NCBI GenBank assembly: GCA_017305195.1
Contig: JAFKMU010000059.1
Location: forward strand, 17,402-81,401
DNA from: Verrucomicrobiota bacterium
GTDB lineage: Bacteria > Verrucomicrobiota > Verrucomicrobiia > Chthoniobacterales > Terrimicrobiaceae
Length of the DNA stretch: 64,000 nucleotides
Direction: 5' to 3'
The notes beneath the pieces were generated by a model, which was not told the DNA's origin, made no database searches, and saw only the letters and a list, made by a program, of their open reading frames with translations. A program made the position numbers and the translations under genes. This document shows positions 26,126 through 33,069 of the stretch, one piece after another. The first letter of the stretch is position 1, and each line of letters starts with the position of its first letter.

Positions 26126-26509
26126 AATCAGCAGGCTGCATGCGTCGTCATGCGGTCGACCGAGGCCTGGGAGTTTGTGCAGCTTGGCAACTGCGGATCG
26201 CCCATCGAAACCGAGGCGGGCTGGCTCGTGCTGACCCATGGGGTGGGGCCGATGAGGAAGTATTGCATCTCCGCCATCCTGCTCGATCGCAACGATCCGG
26301 CGCGGATCATCGGTCGCCTCCGGGAGCCGCTCATCAAGCCCTCTCCCGAGGAACGCGAGGGCTGCGTGCCCAACGTCGTGTATACCTGCGGCGAGATCGT
26401 CCACCACGGACATCTCATCATACCCTATGCGGTATCGGACTCCTCCACCGCCTTCGCCACCGTCCCGCTGGATGCCCTCATCGAGGCAATGCGGAAAAAC
26501 CCCGCCTGA
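26126..26509 (+). pseudogene. C-terminal fragment of a GH130 beta-mannoside phosphorylase
   Basis: From the codons after 26150 the frame reads WEFVQLGNCGSPIETEAGW, LTHGVGPMR, LLDRNDPARIIGRLREPL and VPNVVYTCGE, then IIPYAVSDSS: the last ~115 residues of family GH130 (1,4-beta-mannosyl-N-acetylglucosamine or mannooligosaccharide phosphorylase). A full enzyme is about 330 residues. An in-frame stop at 26123 and unrelated DNA upstream show that the first two thirds, including the catalytic Asp region, are lost. The remnant could not be active. It lies in the putative island. Confidence 0.85.
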
Positions 26510-26629
26510 CCACCAGAGCAACGGCTCCGGCCCCTTCGGAATCCCTCATCCGAATAAAAACTTCCTGATAGATATCTCGTCTCAGGCAGATGGACTTTGG
26601 GCCCGCCTGCCTGAGAGAGACAAATATGC

Positions 26630-26926
26630 TTAGAACCGACGGTGAGTCGCCGGGCGCGAATGACTATTGCCGGACCCGGCTTCCTCCCGCGGGCGAGCCT
26701 CGTTCACCGTAAGATTGCGGCCGCCGACTTGCTGACCGTCCAAGGCGTTGATGGCGCTCGTTCCCTCGTCCGGGGTGGACATGGTGACAAAGCCAAAGCC
26801 ACGCGAGCGGCTCGACATCTTGTCCGTAACGACCAGGGCGTCCATGACGCGGCCATGCGCCGAGAAAAGATCCTGAAGGTCGTTGCGGGTGGTTTCGAAC
26901 GAAATATTTCCTACGTAAAGTTTCAT
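26630..26926 (-). CDS. Small RRM RNA-binding protein
   Basis: 98 residues: one RNA recognition motif with RNP2 LYVGNI at residues 3-8 and RNP1 RGFGFVTM near 42-49, then a short Gly/Ser/Arg tail ending SRPATHRRF. This is the cyanobacterial Rbp/cold-inducible type also found in many other bacteria, which binds single-stranded RNA and often increases at low temperature. The ~220 bases upstream are free of genes; a TATATT -10-like box about 130 bases ahead on the minus strand (around 27039-27044) would give a long leader, a frequent feature of cold-regulated genes. Confidence 0.88.
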   Translation of the reverse strand: MKLYVGNISFETTRNDLQDLFSAHGRVMDALVVTDKMSSRSRGFGFVTMSTPDEGTSAINALDGQQVGGRNLTVNEARPREEAGSGNSHSRPATHRRF

Positions 26927-27152
26927 AATGGTGAATGATCTAGAGCTAGACTGACAATCTCATAGCCGTTCCCGAACATCGGGTTTCGATCATCACCGGG
27001 GACTCCCACCTGACAACTACCGTGCAACGAACCTGAACAATATACTCGGGACCTAGGCTCGTCTGCTTTTTCAGATACGCAATCTATTTCTCAATATTCC
27101 GCATTGCGCGCCTTGATTGGGACGGCAAACCGGGAGCAGTCAAGCGCCTCAA

Positions 27153-28283
27153 TCAGGCCGGCCTGGATATCGTTTTCTCGTAAATGGCGTAACTCTTCGA
27201 ATGGGTTGCTCCCATGAGTTCGATCAGCTTGATCACCTGCGTGTTATTGGCCTCGATCCAGGACAGCTCGGCGGAATGCGCCAGTTTCTGCGTTCGCAGG
27301 ACCATGTCATGACACAGAAGCGCGACAAGCCCCGTGTCCCGGTACTCGGGCGCCACGCCCAGTATCACCTGCCGAACGGTGCGAATCCGGCGCGTCTTCA
27401 TCATCCACAGGATGCAGGGGAGGCGCAGCCAATACGGGATGCGTTTCGTCCGGATCAGGAGCTCGTTGAAGTTTGGCAGCGTGAGCATGAAACCCACCGC
27501 CTTGCCATCGACCTCGGCGAATACGAGAAAGTCGGGATTTGCGAGCGCTTTCAGGTCATCGGCAGAGGCAAGCAAATCCTCGAGCGAAATCGGGACAAAA
27601 CCCCAGTTCCGATCCAGCGTTACATTATACAACTGGTGCGCCAGGCGGAGGTCTTCATTCAGCCGCTTCATGTTAAGCGAGCGGATGGTCACATTCTTGG
27701 CACGCTCCTCGAGCCTGCGGGATATCTTCTCTATGCGAGAGGGGACGCCGATATGAAGCGGGAGATGAAATCCATAAAGATTTCGCACGACCTGATGGGA
27801 AGCGCTTTCCATCAGGCTGGCATAGTAGGCAGGATTCCAGGGCATGGAGATGCTCGGCGGCTCCTGGTGCCCCATGGTCAAGAGCCCGCATTCCTCATTG
27901 ATCGAGGGATTGTACGGCCCGCGGATCGTATCGCAGTTTAGCTTCCAGAGAGTTTTTTCGACCTGGGCAAGGAGAGCCTGTGCGGTTTCGGCATTTTCCT
28001 CGCAAGCGAAGAATCCGAAAAATCCCACCCGATCGTTCCAATAGGCGTTGTGCGAGCGATTACGAATGGCCGCGATGCGCCCGACCGGTTTCCCATCGCG
28101 ACGAGCGATGAACCCGGTGATGGAGCCGTCCTGGCGATTGAAAAGACAATCCGGACGCAGAAACTTGGCGATACTCCCGGGAACTGGCGGAACAAAGCTC
28201 GCGTCTCTGCCATGCAACATCTCCGGGAGCCTTTCGAAAAGAGTGCGGTCGGAAGATGTGCGACAGGCGGATATTGATAGCAT
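27153..28283 (-). CDS. GNAT-fold acyltransferase-like protein (YghO type)
   Basis: 376 residues. The N-terminal half contains DGKPVGRIAAIRNRSHNAYWNDRVGFFGFFACE and DTIRGPYNPSINEECGLL, and the C-terminal half VILGVAPEYRDTGLVALLCHDM with a GNAT-like acetyl-CoA loop (V-x-P-x-x-R). This matches a double-GNAT family of ~380 residues that includes E. coli YghO, whose function is unknown. No signal peptide. It follows the island's disrupted integrase region and precedes the RRM gene with ~230 bases between. Confidence 0.75.
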   Translation of the reverse strand: MLSISACRTSSDRTLFERLPEMLHGRDASFVPPVPGSIAKFLRPDCLFNRQDGSITGFIARRDGKPVGRIAAIRNRSHNAYWNDRVGFFGFFACEENAETAQALLAQVEKTLWKLNCDTIRGPYNPSINEECGLLTMGHQEPPSISMPWNPAYYASLMESASHQVVRNLYGFHLPLHIGVPSRIEKISRRLEERAKNVTIRSLNMKRLNEDLRLAHQLYNVTLDRNWGFVPISLEDLLASADDLKALANPDFLVFAEVDGKAVGFMLTLPNFNELLIRTKRIPYWLRLPCILWMMKTRRIRTVRQVILGVAPEYRDTGLVALLCHDMVLRTQKLAHSAELSWIEANNTQVIKLIELMGATHSKSYAIYEKTISRPA

Positions 28284-28707
28284 GAGCGTATTCTTTTCCT
28301 GATCTGCCTAAGCAGGCGTGGGGTGGCCGGGCATCGGCGGCGCGGGTCGCCGAGGCGGTGAGTTTTCTGGAGCTTTTGAAAAGTGACGTGAGACCCCGGC
28401 ATTCTCGGTGGATTGCCGCGAGTTCAATGTTTCGCGGATTCCCAATTGAGTGGCCGGCGCGAAGACCGTTGTGTATCGGCCAGGACCGGTGCGTCAACGT
28501 TGGCCGAGACCGTGATTTGCGAGCGACACGAGCGGGAAACAGGCTCTGCGTGAGATGGAATCAAAAGATGGCATTCGACGCATGATAGAAGCCCCGAACT
28601 GGAGCAAGAGAGTCGGAGGAAAGGTCCGGGGTGTCAAACCCCATCGCCACAATCCAGCCCGAGCATCTGCTTTAGCCACGATGCATCGTCCCGGGTTGCG
28701 GCGTCAG
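28284..28707. other. Gene-free stretch between acyltransferase gene and IS remnant
   Basis: About 420 bases. Several short frames occur on both strands, none with recognisable family character or plausible starts. The C-terminal catalytic part of the tyrosine recombinase (H-x-x-R and Tyr), lost from the integrase pseudogene, was looked for here and not found. Confidence 0.4.
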
Positions 28708-28741
28708 TGATCTGCCCCCAACAGGTGATCTGCTCCCAAAA
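28708..28741 (+). repeat. Tandem IS-end-like direct repeat
   Basis: Two copies of TGATCTGCYCCCAAMA stand head to tail at 28708-28723 and 28726-28741, separated by two bases. They resemble the termini of IS3-family elements. Two direct ends side by side suggest that a second related element was once adjacent, or a small duplication of the end. Confidence 0.5.
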
Positions 28742-29110
28742 GATCGGACCGGATAAAACGAAAAAGTTTCTGGTTTGACCTCAACCTGCGAACTGGACCG
28801 CAAAAGCTCAAGAGTCGGCTAGAGTGTGACGCTGTTCCGAAGTTTGGACAGAGGGCAGCATTAGTTCGTGGCAGGTAGAAGCCCCTGAGTTTTTCTGTTT
28901 CCGTTTGTTTTGCCTAGAGTCCGCAAGGTCTGCGCTGCGAACGCAGCTTGAGGCAAGTTCGGCAGCGCACCATGTGGACGATAGTCGTTGTATTCTTCGT
29001 GACACAGCTGGAGTTTGTCACGCGCCTCTTCCAACGAGGCGAAGAGATGTGTGTTCAGGCACTCGTCGCGGAGCTGGCCATTAAAGCTTTCGATGAAGCC
29101 GGAAGTTCTT
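28726..29110 (-). mobile_element. 3' remnant of an IS3-family insertion sequence
   Basis: On the minus strand the last 81 codons of the fused frame (28861-29106) read TSGFIESFNGQLRDECLN, then EEYNDYRPHGALPNLPQAAF, the C-terminal end of the DDE integrase domain of IS3-family OrfB, including the catalytic Glu (FIESFNG...). Downstream non-coding sequence runs to TGATCTGCTCCCAAAA at 28726-28741, which resembles an IS3-type terminal inverted repeat, and a near-copy TGATCTGCCCCCAACA sits at 28708-28723. The other end of the element and OrfA are missing, so this is a fossil. Confidence 0.75.
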
Positions 29111-29934
29111 GTCGTTCCACGGCCGGATCGCCCCTTTCCCGGCCAGTGGCGGAGGATTGCATCAGCCGTCGGCAGAAGCTCGATGTACCGTTCCCGGAGC
29201 CCGCCGCGGGTCTTCTTCGGAATCACGTGGAGTTCTTTGCCCTTCCAATCGAAATCCTCCCAGGTAGCCCGAAGAATCTCGGACGTTCGGAGCCCGCAAT
29301 ATCCGCCGAGCGCTGCCCATGCGAGCAGAGGAGGGGAGTTGATCTCTTCTGCCTTCTCGAGAACGAGCTTCATCTCCGCGGGGGTGAGGATGCCTTTCTT
29401 GCCCTCCGGCTTCTCGATCCCGATCTTGGCCGCCGGGTTCCTGGGGATGATTTCCAGCCAGTCCCGGCAGTGTTCGAAGAAACGCCTGACGATTCTGAAG
29501 CAGTTGTATTGATGGCATTCGGACCCGCCAACCGCATTCAACCACTGATCAATGTCATGGTGAGTGATGCTTGAAAGGGCGTGAGCGCCATACTTCTCTT
29601 TGAAGAGCTTCCCAATGTAGCGGTAGTGCGCCTTCGTGCGGGCAGCGAGTTTATCGATTCGGTCGAGCCACAGCGCCCAAACCTCCCGGACAGTGGCACC
29701 AGATTGGGCACTGGGATCGGGATTTACGTAACCCTGAGATGCAATGGCCTCGGCCGCTCCCAGTCCATTCTCCCGGTAGTAGACGATGAACTTCAAGGCC
29801 TCTGGCTTCAGAGGCAAAAAAGAACCTCTGGCGATGAGTGCCGGTCTCTTTTGCCGAGAGATCGACCTTCCAAGGAAGCTTTCGTCCCTCGATGTAATCG
29901 GCCTCTCAGGGCGTTCTGAGAGTGGAAAAGAAAC
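28861..29934 (-). pseudogene. Tyrosine recombinase integrase disrupted by IS3 sequence (in-frame chimera)
   Basis: The frame is open for 366 codons. Residues about 45-285 are a phage-type integrase: a core-binding domain (WALWLDRIDKLAARTKAHYRYIGKLF, ITHHDIDQWLNAV) and the start of the catalytic domain with the first Arg in GGYCGLRTSEILRATWEDFDW and the beta-strand Lys in PKKTRGG. At about 29106 it passes in frame into IS3 transposase sequence, so the H-x-x-R and Tyr needed for strand exchange are missing. The real start is unclear because the frame continues into the tRNA gene. It reads away from tRNA-Arg, the standard position for an island integrase. Confidence 0.85.
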
Positions 29935-30008
29935 TGCACCGGGCGGGGGTCGAACCCACAACCTTCGGCTCCGGAGGCCGACGCTCTATCCGATTGAGCT
30001 ACCGGTGC
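29935..30008 (-). tRNA. tRNA-Arg (anticodon CCG)
   Basis: On the minus strand the 74-base gene folds as a full cloverleaf. The acceptor stem GCACCGG (30008-30002) pairs with CCGGTGC, with discriminator A at 29935. The anticodon stem-loop is TCGGC-CTCCGGA-GCCGA with anticodon CCG, reading CGG arginine codons. The T arm is GTGGG-TTCGACC-CCCGC. CCA is not encoded. A short hairpin CTCTCAG/CTGAGAG (29903-29922) follows the 3' end. The gene's 3' half is the presumed integration target of the neighbouring island. Confidence 0.95.
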
Positions 30009-30094
30009 GTAGGGTGCGAAGCATCCAGCATTTCGGACGGAGAATCAAGCGTGAGAGCTTGATTTTGTACGATTTCGGGAGTGGACTACAATTC

Positions 30095-30796
30095 ATGCCC
30101 CTGCTTCTCGTGCTCCTCCTGGCTTTTGGCTCCTCCGCTTTGGCCCAATCGAACGTAGAGAATCGTTCCGCCTTTACCTCGGAGCCCGGCGTGCAGGGCG
30201 AGGTGAATGCCATCGTCATCCAGCCGGATGGCAAGGTGATCATCGGCGGTCACTTCACTTCGGTGAACGGACAGCCGCGAGGCAATCTGGCCCGGCTGAA
30301 TCCCGATGGCACGCTGGATTCCACCTTTGCCAACACTTTCGAGGCAGGTGTGAGCGGGCAGGTCCTGGCGCTCGCCCTTCAGGCCGATGGCAGTGTGATC
30401 GTGGGCGGTTCGTTTAATCAGGCGAATTCCTTCCAAATCTACAATATTGCGCGCTATAAGGCCGATGGCAGCATTGACAAGGGATTTGCCTCGGGGGATG
30501 GCACGGGCAGCCCGGGAACGGATGGGCCGGTCTTTGCGTTAACCGTTCAGCCGGACGGAAAGATCATCCTGGGCGGCAGCTTCAGCCAGGTGATTGGTCA
30601 GCCTCGCCGCAGTGTGGCCCGGCTCAATGCGGACGGTTCGCTTGATGCCCCGGTGCTTTCCAATCCCCAAGCGGCTTCCGGTACCGTCAAATCCGTCGTG
30701 CTCGATGCCCGTGGCGCTCTCGTTGCAGGAGGACGGTTTTCTGTACAGAATCAGACGGCTCAGAATTTGCTTAAGGCTTCTCCCTCAGGGAACTAG
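30095..30796 (+). CDS. Exported delta-60 repeat protein
   Basis: 233 residues from the ATG at 30095: signal peptide MPLLLVLLLAFGSSALAQ followed by about four delta-60 repeats with the pattern ALxVQPDGKIIxGGxFxxVxGxxRxxxARLNxDGSLDxxF (for example VIQPDGKVIIGGHFTSV and LTVQPDGKIILGGSFSQV). These repeats form beta-propeller-like blades in secreted proteins common in Verrucomicrobiota and related groups. Full-size members often carry many more repeats and a C-terminal sorting part; this one is short and ends abruptly after an incomplete repeat. Function is unknown. Confidence 0.8.
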   Translation: MPLLLVLLLAFGSSALAQSNVENRSAFTSEPGVQGEVNAIVIQPDGKVIIGGHFTSVNGQPRGNLARLNPDGTLDSTFANTFEAGVSGQVLALALQADGSVIVGGSFNQANSFQIYNIARYKADGSIDKGFASGDGTGSPGTDGPVFALTVQPDGKIILGGSFSQVIGQPRRSVARLNADGSLDAPVLSNPQAASGTVKSVVLDARGALVAGGRFSVQNQTAQNLLKASPSGN

Positions 30797-30842
30797 CTTC
30801 CTCTCATTCCCCAGGGGAAGGGGAAAAGCTGTAAAAACTTCA

Positions 30843-30880
30843 TGCAATCGGTTGCAATGAGTGCGCCGATGTGGTTTACT
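30843..30880 (+). promoter_or_regulatory. Probable promoter and palindrome ahead of the cellulose operon
   Basis: TTGCAA (30852-30857) and TTTACT (30875-30880) with a 17-base spacer form a fair sigma-70 promoter 135 bases before the first ATPase gene. The -35 overlaps a palindrome TGCAA-TCGG-TTGCA (30843-30856), suited to a dimeric regulator. The leader from here to 31014 has no other recognised element. Confidence 0.4.
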
Positions 30881-31014
30881 TTGCCCCCGTATTGGCTGCG
30901 ATATGGAGGGAGATACCCCTGAAAATGTAATTAACCTTGTCGGAGGTGGCTTTCTTCGTGAAGCTACACGGCTTACCTTATCGCAGTCATCCGGAGGTCT
31001 GCTTCGAACTCACT

Positions 31015-31806
31015 ATGCCTGGTAGCGCTCAAATCATCCGCCGAATCATTGTCAGTGCCACATGCAAGGGAGGTGTGGGCCGTACTTTTTTCCTGGTGAA
31101 TCTCGCGGATTGGTATGCAGAGATTGAGCAGGATTTCGCCTTTTTCGATTCGGATATCTATAATGGCACCTTGACCCGTTTCCTGCCTGATTCCCGCTTC
31201 CTGCCTCTGGATAACCCTGAGGAGGCCGTGCGCGAGTTGAGCGAGGTGCTCGACGAGAGCGAGGTCATTGGGTGGGACGCGCTCGGGGCGTTGAAAGGGT
31301 ACTATCCCGATTTCCTCGACGAGACCTTTGTGCAAAACAAGGATCGTTTCACCGAGCATCGAGTGACGATGATCCTCATGATCGAGGAGGACAAGGACAC
31401 GGTTTTCCAAGCAGGAGAGCTGGCCAAGCGCCTGGGTGATCAGGTGGACTGGCTGGTGGTAAAAAATCACAAGACCTGCTCGACGTCAGAGATTTACGAT
31501 AATAGCAAGGCTCGCCAGGAGTTGCTGCGCCTCGGTGCGGTGGAGATCACCATGGAGCGCGTTCCGTGGAGCCTGCTGGCAACGATTCAGAAGACCAGCC
31601 GGGGGCTTTCCTCGCTGGTGCTGGATGAATCGCTGCCGTTCCTCGAGAGACAGCGTCTCCGGACCTTTCAGAAGAGGTTTTTCGAGCAGTTGGAATCTGC
31701 TCGCGCCCTCTTGGTGCCGACCCGCCTCGCCATGACAGCCCCTGTGCACAAGTCGGGCAAGCCGACATCGTCCGCGCGGCCGCGAGTAGCTCCCGAGGAG
31801 GTTTGA
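31015..31806 (+). CDS. MinD/ParA-superfamily protein of the cellulose operon with altered Walker A (BcsQ-like paralogue 1)
   Basis: 263 residues from the ATG at 31015 (a TTG at 30937 is less likely). The deviant Walker A reads CKGGVGRT: the signature Lys18 is kept, but the P-loop Lys that contacts the beta and gamma phosphates is Arg23. Switch I and Walker B counterparts are recognisable (FFDSDIYNGTLTRF and VIGWDALGA). The sequence is clearly paralogous to the next gene, sharing WLVVKNxKxxxxxxIYDNSxARxxLLxxGAxE. Weak or absent ATP hydrolysis is inferred. BcsQ, a MinD-like ATPase, is needed for polar cellulose synthesis in E. coli. The ~30 C-terminal residues are Pro/Ser-rich. Confidence 0.82.
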   Translation: MPGSAQIIRRIIVSATCKGGVGRTFFLVNLADWYAEIEQDFAFFDSDIYNGTLTRFLPDSRFLPLDNPEEAVRELSEVLDESEVIGWDALGALKGYYPDFLDETFVQNKDRFTEHRVTMILMIEEDKDTVFQAGELAKRLGDQVDWLVVKNHKTCSTSEIYDNSKARQELLRLGAVEITMERVPWSLLATIQKTSRGLSSLVLDESLPFLERQRLRTFQKRFFEQLESARALLVPTRLAMTAPVHKSGKPTSSARPRVAPEEV

Positions 31807-32534
31807 TGAGCAAATCCCGGGCGCTATCCAAGATACCCACCCGCACCCACACCAAGCGTTTGGTGATGGTGGCCATTGACAAGGGAGGAGTCGGCAAGTC
31901 GTTCTTCTGCGTGCGGCTGGTCGAGTGGCTCGGCATGCACGGTGTGAATTTCTCGGCTTTCGATCCCGACTACAGCAACAGCACGCTGACACGGTTTTAT
32001 CCGGGTGCGAAGTTTCTCGACATCCGGCATAGCGAAAATCTCGACCAGATCGTGGAGTCCTTTGACAACAGCGACCTGATCATCGTTGACGGGGTGGGGG
32101 CGCACCAGAGCATCTTCCTGGATTGGATGGAGGAGACCGACCTGCTCAATGTGAAGCAGCAACTGGGGCTTTCCGTGACGCTCGTTCTCATCATTGAATC
32201 CGACAAAGACACCGTGCATCAGGCGGGAGAAGCCGCCAAGCGCGCGGGTGGTCTTGTCGACTGGCTGGTCGTAAAGAACCAGAAGATGTCGCACACGATG
32301 CGCATCTACGACAACAGCCAGGCACGCCAGACGCTGCTGGCCAACGGGGCCATCGAGGTCGAGATGCCCAAGCTCCAGCCGCATCTTGCGGAAGTGCTGC
32401 AAGCCCGCTCGCTGACCATCGACAAGGCGCTGGAAAGCCCCGAGGTGAATCTCCTGGACCGCCAGCGGCTCATTGACTTTTCCAGACAGTGGTTCGCGCA
32501 ACTCGATAACGCCAAACAAATCCTTTTGCCATGA
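31806..32534 (+). CDS. MinD/ParA-like ATPase of the cellulose operon (BcsQ-like paralogue 2)
   Basis: 242 residues; the ATG at 31806 overlaps the previous stop (TGATG). Deviant Walker A DKGGVGKS is intact, with Lys26 and Lys31, the switch I region is FDPDYSNSTLTRFYPG and Walker B is LIIVDGVGAH. Compared with its upstream neighbour it keeps all ATPase residues, so it is the likely active partner of a pair. The lack of a membrane-targeting amphipathic helix at the C-terminus, usual in MinD, suggests another anchor, perhaps the tail-anchored protein encoded next. Gene order directly before bcsA supports a role in placing or activating the cellulose synthase. Confidence 0.83.
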   Translation: MSKSRALSKIPTRTHTKRLVMVAIDKGGVGKSFFCVRLVEWLGMHGVNFSAFDPDYSNSTLTRFYPGAKFLDIRHSENLDQIVESFDNSDLIIVDGVGAHQSIFLDWMEETDLLNVKQQLGLSVTLVLIIESDKDTVHQAGEAAKRAGGLVDWLVVKNQKMSHTMRIYDNSQARQTLLANGAIEVEMPKLQPHLAEVLQARSLTIDKALESPEVNLLDRQRLIDFSRQWFAQLDNAKQILLP

Positions 32535-33046
32535 TAGAAAATCCGGAAATCCGCGCCAAGATCCTCGACTGGCAGAAACGCTACAACATCCAGGATGGCG
32601 ACCCAGCCATTGCTCTGCTGGAGCTTATCGAATTCATCGGCCCGATGCGTTCATCCGGCGCTGCGGAGCCAGGTGAATACCGCGCCCCAGCCCAGGTGGC
32701 ACCGATCTCCGCCCAGGTCGACGTATCCAGCGAGTCGCTTGCCGAGGCGATGAAGACTGCGCTGCTGCCCGTGATCGAGCGCATGTCCTACCAGGCGCAG
32801 GAGATGCAGCAGAAGCTCGAGCACATCGACTTCGACAAGTTCGTCAAGCAGATCGAGACCTACCATGAGGGGATCGACTACTGCACAAAGAAGCTCGATG
32901 TGGTGAAGAAGGAGACCGACGCCCTCGTCATCCGGGTGGACAAGGTTGGCTCGCAGATCAAGCCCATTACTCGTGGAGCGGTGATCACCCTGTGCCTTTT
33001 CTTTGCAGTGCTTGGCGCGATCGTTTCGCGCCTCCTGGGCCTGTAG
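32531..33046 (+). CDS. Coiled-coil, C-terminally membrane-anchored protein of the cellulose operon
   Basis: 171 residues; its ATG overlaps the ATPase stop as ATGA. The N-terminal 40 residues (IRAKILDWQKRYNIQDGDPAIALLELIEFI) are helical, a Pro/Ala linker follows, residues about 75-145 form a coiled coil (MSYQAQEMQQKLEHIDFDKFVKQIETY), and the last 23 residues are a membrane segment (GAVITLCLFFAVLGAIVSRLLGL). No known family is recognised. Position and topology suggest it ties the cytosolic ATPases to the membrane or to BcsA. This is inference from order and coupling only. Confidence 0.72.
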   Translation: MIENPEIRAKILDWQKRYNIQDGDPAIALLELIEFIGPMRSSGAAEPGEYRAPAQVAPISAQVDVSSESLAEAMKTALLPVIERMSYQAQEMQQKLEHIDFDKFVKQIETYHEGIDYCTKKLDVVKKETDALVIRVDKVGSQIKPITRGAVITLCLFFAVLGAIVSRLLGL

Positions 33047-33069
33047 GCGGATAGAGTTCAGACGACCGG

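Noticed and set aside
28358..28679. Short ORFs on both strands between the acyltransferase gene and the IS remnant
   Set aside because: No recombinase or transposase motifs, no plausible starts; treated as non-coding.
30797..31014. Possible c-di-GMP riboswitch in the leader of the cellulose operon
   Set aside because: I looked for the conserved GEMM-I core and tetraloop/receptor pattern and did not find them.
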